A DNA stretch of 8,061 nucleotides from Chrysiogenia bacterium (GTDB taxonomy: Bacteria; JAGRBM01). The stretch covers positions 1 through 8,061 of the forward strand of contig JAGRBM010000295.1 in NCBI GenBank assembly GCA_020434085.1, read 5' to 3'. The notes beneath the pieces were generated by a model. It saw only the letters and a program-made list of their open reading frames with translations. It ran no database searches and was not told the DNA's origin. Position numbers and translations under genes: made by a program. Shown here in pieces: positions 5,512 through 8,061 of the stretch. Every line of letters starts with the position of its first letter. Position 1 is the first letter of the stretch.

Positions 5512-6636
5512 ATGCCCCGCAAGCCCGCGCCAAGGAGCCAGCAGCAAACCGACGAGCGCTATATGCGCCGCGCACTGGAACTTGCCGCGCGCGGGCGCGG
5601 CGCAGTCTCGCCCAACCCGATGGTGGGCGCCGTCATCGTGAAGAACGGCAGGGTGCTGGCCGAGGGCTGGCACCATGAATACGGCGGGCTTCACGCCGAG
5701 ACCGACGCGCTCGGAAAACTGCGCGGCAGCGCAAAGGGTGCGACCCTCTACGTCTCGCTCGAGCCCTGCAATGCCACGGGGAAACAGCCGCCCTGCACGG
5801 ACGCGATTCTCGAACACGGCATCGCGCGCGTCGTGGTCGGTGTGGGTGACGGCAACTCCAAGGGCAAGGGTGGCATCGCGCGCCTCAAGCGCCGCGGGGT
5901 GAGCGTCGCAACCGGGGTCCTCGCCGAAGAGGCTGTCGCCCTCAATGAAAAATTCTTTACTCATGTCGCACGAAAGCGCCCGCACACGACGCTCAAGCTC
6001 GCCGCCACGCTCGATGGCCGGACGGCCACGCGCAGGGGTGAGTCCAAATGGATCACCTCGCCCGAGTCGCGAAAGCTCGTCCACGAAATGCGCGGCGAGT
6101 GCGACGCAATCCTCTGCGGAATCGGCACCGTGCTGGCGGACGATCCGCGGCTCACGGTTCGGCCCGCGCCGGCACATGGGCGCCAGCCCATCCCCGTCAT
6201 TCTCGATTCGAAGCTTCGCATCCCGCTCGATGCGAAGGTGCTCAAGACGAAGACCGCGCGCAAGATCGTGATCTGTTCCACGCGGGCCCCGGCTAAGCGT
6301 GAGGAACTGCTCGTCGCCCAGGGCGTGCGCGTCATTCGCGTGGTTCATCAGGGCGGCAAACTCGACCTGGGCGCCGCGTGGAAGGCGCTCTATAAGGAAG
6401 AGATCGGCTCGGTCTTCGTCGAGGGCGGGCCGAAGGTCGCCGCCTCGGTGCTCGCGACCGGGCTGGTCGACGTGCTGCACGTGTTCCTGGCGCCAAAGAT
6501 CATCGGGGACGAGAAGGCCACGCCGCTGCTTTCGGGGCTCAAGGTCCCACACCTCAAGAACGCCATCGCGCTGGGCGAGCTCAGCGCGCAGCAGATCGGG
6601 CCGGACGTGCTGCTTACCGCGCGGCCGCGCCGCTAG
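5512..6636 (+). CDS. ribD: Bifunctional riboflavin deaminase/reductase RibD
   Basis: RibD converts the first pyrimidine intermediate of riboflavin synthesis by deamination (N-terminal domain) and then NADPH-dependent reduction of the ribose (C-terminal domain). Its 374 residues match the usual bifunctional length. The deaminase domain (about 15-140) has the zinc ligand and proton shuttle H61-A-E63 and the cysteines C86 and C95 in EPCNATGKQPPC. The reductase domain (about 150-370) shows LDGRTA, ESKWITS, TVLADDPRLTVR and FVEGGPKVAA. Two usual deaminase motifs differ: the His in PC(S/N)HxG is Ala88, and the DPNP-type turn reads D113-G-N-S-K-G-K-G. The zinc ligands and Glu remain, so the enzyme should be active. 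GGGGAG (5497-5502) overlaps the end of nrdR and supports this start. Confidence 0.97.
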   Translation: MPRKPAPRSQQQTDERYMRRALELAARGRGAVSPNPMVGAVIVKNGRVLAEGWHHEYGGLHAETDALGKLRGSAKGATLYVSLEPCNATGKQPPCTDAILEHGIARVVVGVGDGNSKGKGGIARLKRRGVSVATGVLAEEAVALNEKFFTHVARKRPHTTLKLAATLDGRTATRRGESKWITSPESRKLVHEMRGECDAILCGIGTVLADDPRLTVRPAPAHGRQPIPVILDSKLRIPLDAKVLKTKTARKIVICSTRAPAKREELLVAQGVRVIRVVHQGGKLDLGAAWKALYKEEIGSVFVEGGPKVAASVLATGLVDVLHVFLAPKIIGDEKATPLLSGLKVPHLKNAIALGELSAQQIGPDVLLTARPRR

Positions 6637-6643
6637 AACTCAC

Positions 6644-6649
6644 AAGGAG
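6644..6649 (+). promoter_or_regulatory. Ribosome binding site that fixes the ribE start
   Basis: AAGGAG lies 6 bases before ATG 6656. The reading frame is open far upstream, into ribD, so this site together with the conserved MFTG N-terminus decides the start. Confidence 0.85.
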
Positions 6650-6655
6650 CCGGAC

Positions 6656-7318
6656 ATGTTTACCGGACTGGTAAAGGACGTTGGAACCATCGAACGGGTG
6701 AGCCCCTCGGGCACGGGGCTGATCTTTCGGATCAAGACCGCGCTTGCCGCCGAGGGTCTCGAAGAGGGCGAATCGATCGCCGTCAACGGGGTGTGTCTGA
6801 CGGTAACGGACTTCGACAGCGTTCGCTTCGACTGCGAGCTCTCGAAGGAAACCCTCGACTGCTCGAACCTCGGCAGGGTGAAGGCCGGCGACCCGGTCAA
6901 TCTTGAGCGCGCCATGCGCCTTGGCGACCGGCTGGGCGGCCACCTCATGCAGGGGCACGTGGACGGCCGGGCCAAATTCCTCTCCGATACCCCCGACGGG
7001 ACGAGCCACCGGCTCGCCTTCGAGGTCCCTGCCGAGCTGCGCAAGTACATCATCGAGAAGGGCTCGATTGCCCTGGACGGCATTTCGCTCACCGTGAACA
7101 AGGTGGAGGGAAACCGTATCGAGGTGAACATCATCCCGGCCACCTGGGAGAAGACCACGCTGGGAAAACGCGCCATCGGGGCCCTGATTAATGTTGAAGT
7201 CGACATGCTCGGAAAGTATGTAGAGAGCATTCTGAGCGGGCACCTGCAGGCGGCGGGAGTGGATGCCGGCAATATTTCAAAAGCCTTCCTCGCGGAACAG
7301 GGGTTCCTCGGGGAGTAG
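6656..7318 (+). CDS. ribE: Riboflavin synthase alpha chain
   Basis: Riboflavin synthase dismutates two 6,7-dimethyl-8-ribityllumazine molecules to riboflavin and the pyrimidine precursor, the last step of the pathway. The protein has 220 residues, like typical family members, and is built of two similar lumazine-binding barrels. The first barrel (about 1-97) starts with the canonical MFTG and has VNGVCLTV with the conserved Cys, then KETL. The second (about 98-195) starts with GGHLMQGHVDG and has DGISLTVN, followed by IPATWEKTTLG. The C-terminal tail of about 25 residues continues past the conserved VEVDMLGKY. It lies 19 bp after ribD on the same strand, and no FMN riboswitch fits in that gap. 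ribBA and ribH, often next, are not found before the window end. The symbol is ribE in most databases, but ribC in current E. coli naming. Confidence 0.97.
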   Translation: MFTGLVKDVGTIERVSPSGTGLIFRIKTALAAEGLEEGESIAVNGVCLTVTDFDSVRFDCELSKETLDCSNLGRVKAGDPVNLERAMRLGDRLGGHLMQGHVDGRAKFLSDTPDGTSHRLAFEVPAELRKYIIEKGSIALDGISLTVNKVEGNRIEVNIIPATWEKTTLGKRAIGALINVEVDMLGKYVESILSGHLQAAGVDAGNISKAFLAEQGFLGE

Positions 7319-7360
7319 TTCAATTGGGACCCGGCGGGGCCGGGGTCGGAGGAAGCAGGA

Positions 7361-8061
7361 ATGAATCGGAAATTTCTCGTCGCGTTGTTTGTTCTTCAAG
7401 TGATCGCGTTGCTGCCGGCAGCGGCGCACGCGAAGCTGGCCTTCGGCATCCTGCCGTGGGATGGTCAGCAAAAACTCTCACAAGAAGAAATCGCCAAGGT
7501 CGAGGCCAAGTTTGCCCACACGCTCAATGAGTGCGGCAAGTTCACGATTGTCGAGCGCTCCCAGGTGGAGAAGCTCATGTCCGAGCAGGCCTTCCAGATC
7601 TCGGGCGCCGTGGGCGGCAACCAGGCCGAGAAACTCGGCAAGATCCTGAGCGTGGACAAACTGGTGCAGTTCACCGTCATTCCCGAGGGCGGGGGCGATC
7701 ACTCCGGTATCATCCGCGTCTTCGATGTGGCCACCGGCGCGCAGGAAATCAATGAGACCGAATCGAGCTCGGGCACGCAGGATGCCGACGATGTCGCCCG
7801 CAACATGGCGGGCCACATCATCCTGAAGTATCCGCTCATGGGCCGCGTGGGCAAAGTCGCAGGCCAGACGATCATCGTGGATGTCGGCGCCGACGGGAAG
7901 CTCAAGGACGGTGACCGGCTCTTCGTAGCTCGTCGCGAGATCGAGCGCGACGCCGGCGGCGAGGTTATTTTCGAGGACTACGCCCGCGTGGGAATCCTGC
8001 GGATCGAGCGCGCCGGCAAGCAGGGCTCGAAAGCCAAGATCGACTCCCTGGTGGACCTGGG
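7361..8061 (+). CDS. Exported CsgG-like protein, 3' end outside window
   Basis: The 233 visible residues begin with a clear signal peptide: basic NRK, a hydrophobic core, and probable cleavage after AHA (residue 24). There is no lipobox cysteine, so this is unlike the lipoprotein CsgG of curli systems. Residues about 26-140 resemble the CsgG/HfaB/FlgT-type fold, with FGILPW at the mature N-terminus and KFTIVERSQVEKLMSEQ followed by AEKLGKILSVDKLVQFTV. From about 150 a second beta-rich domain begins (PLMGRVGKVAGQ, VDVGADGKLKDGDRLFVAR), similar to the C-terminal domain of FlgT-like proteins. It is probably periplasmic or associated with the outer membrane. ATG 7361 has GGAGGA (7348-7353) at a good distance. 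It follows ribE by 42 bp and may share its transcript, but its role has no obvious link to riboflavin. The frame is open to the window edge. Confidence 0.85.
   Translation, partial: MNRKFLVALFVLQVIALLPAAAHAKLAFGILPWDGQQKLSQEEIAKVEAKFAHTLNECGKFTIVERSQVEKLMSEQAFQISGAVGGNQAEKLGKILSVDKLVQFTVIPEGGGDHSGIIRVFDVATGAQEINETESSSGTQDADDVARNMAGHIILKYPLMGRVGKVAGQTIIVDVGADGKLKDGDRLFVARREIERDAGGEVIFEDYARVGILRIERAGKQGSKAKIDSLVDL

Noticed and set aside
5077-6552. 491-codon minus-strand frame opposite nrdR and ribD
   Set aside because: It is antisense to two certain genes with no recognisable motif.
6299-6655. Upstream extension of ribE to 6299
   Set aside because: The extension is an out-of-frame reading of ribD. 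MFTG at 6656 with AAGGAG is the family N-terminus.
6637-6655. FMN riboswitch before riboflavin genes
   Set aside because: Only 19 bp separate ribD and ribE. The leader before nrdR (4902-5046) shows none of the multi-stem conserved pattern that I would expect.

Overview
This is a high-GC bacterial chromosome segment with ordinary housekeeping and signalling genes, dense coding and short gaps. Its features suggest a deltaproteobacterial or Myxococcota-like lineage. They include a Ser/Thr protein kinase next to an FHA protein, an nrdR-ribD-ribE cluster, frequent TTG starts and hairpin-rich repeats between genes. That placement is inference from gene content, because no rRNA or other taxonomic marker is present.

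Bases 1-517 hold no convincing gene. They contain a degenerate 10-bp tandem repeat (11-60), a large inverted pair of two-hairpin repeat units (125-267), a second palindrome-rich repeat (303-350) and a good sigma70-like promoter (440-467). The promoter drives a same-strand block of four genes: a Ser/Thr kinase with a C-terminal membrane anchor (about 518-1651), a zinc-ribbon protein with two FHA domains (1661-2848), a small helical protein of unknown function (2882-3385) and a BASS-family sodium-coupled transporter (3389-4342). Gaps of 9, 33 and 3 bp suggest one operon. In it the FHA protein probably reads phosphothreonines made by the kinase. The kinase has no ATG, GTG or TTG start upstream of its glycine loop.

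Bases 4343-4490 lie between convergent genes and carry a second inverted pair of two-hairpin repeat units. A minus-strand gene for a small single-pass membrane protein (4491-4901) follows. It diverges from the right-hand block across a 145-bp intergenic region.

The right-hand block has nrdR (5047-5505), ribD (5512-6636) and ribE (6656-7318), tightly spaced and probably co-transcribed. RibD and riboflavin synthase give two steps of riboflavin synthesis, and NrdR represses ribonucleotide reductase genes. After a 42-bp gap comes the start of an exported CsgG-like protein (7361 to beyond the window edge).

I do not see a clearly new multi-gene system. The items most worth a second look are the missing kinase start codon, the kinase/double-FHA module, and the two inverted repeat pairs whose second hairpins differ in sequence but keep their pairing.
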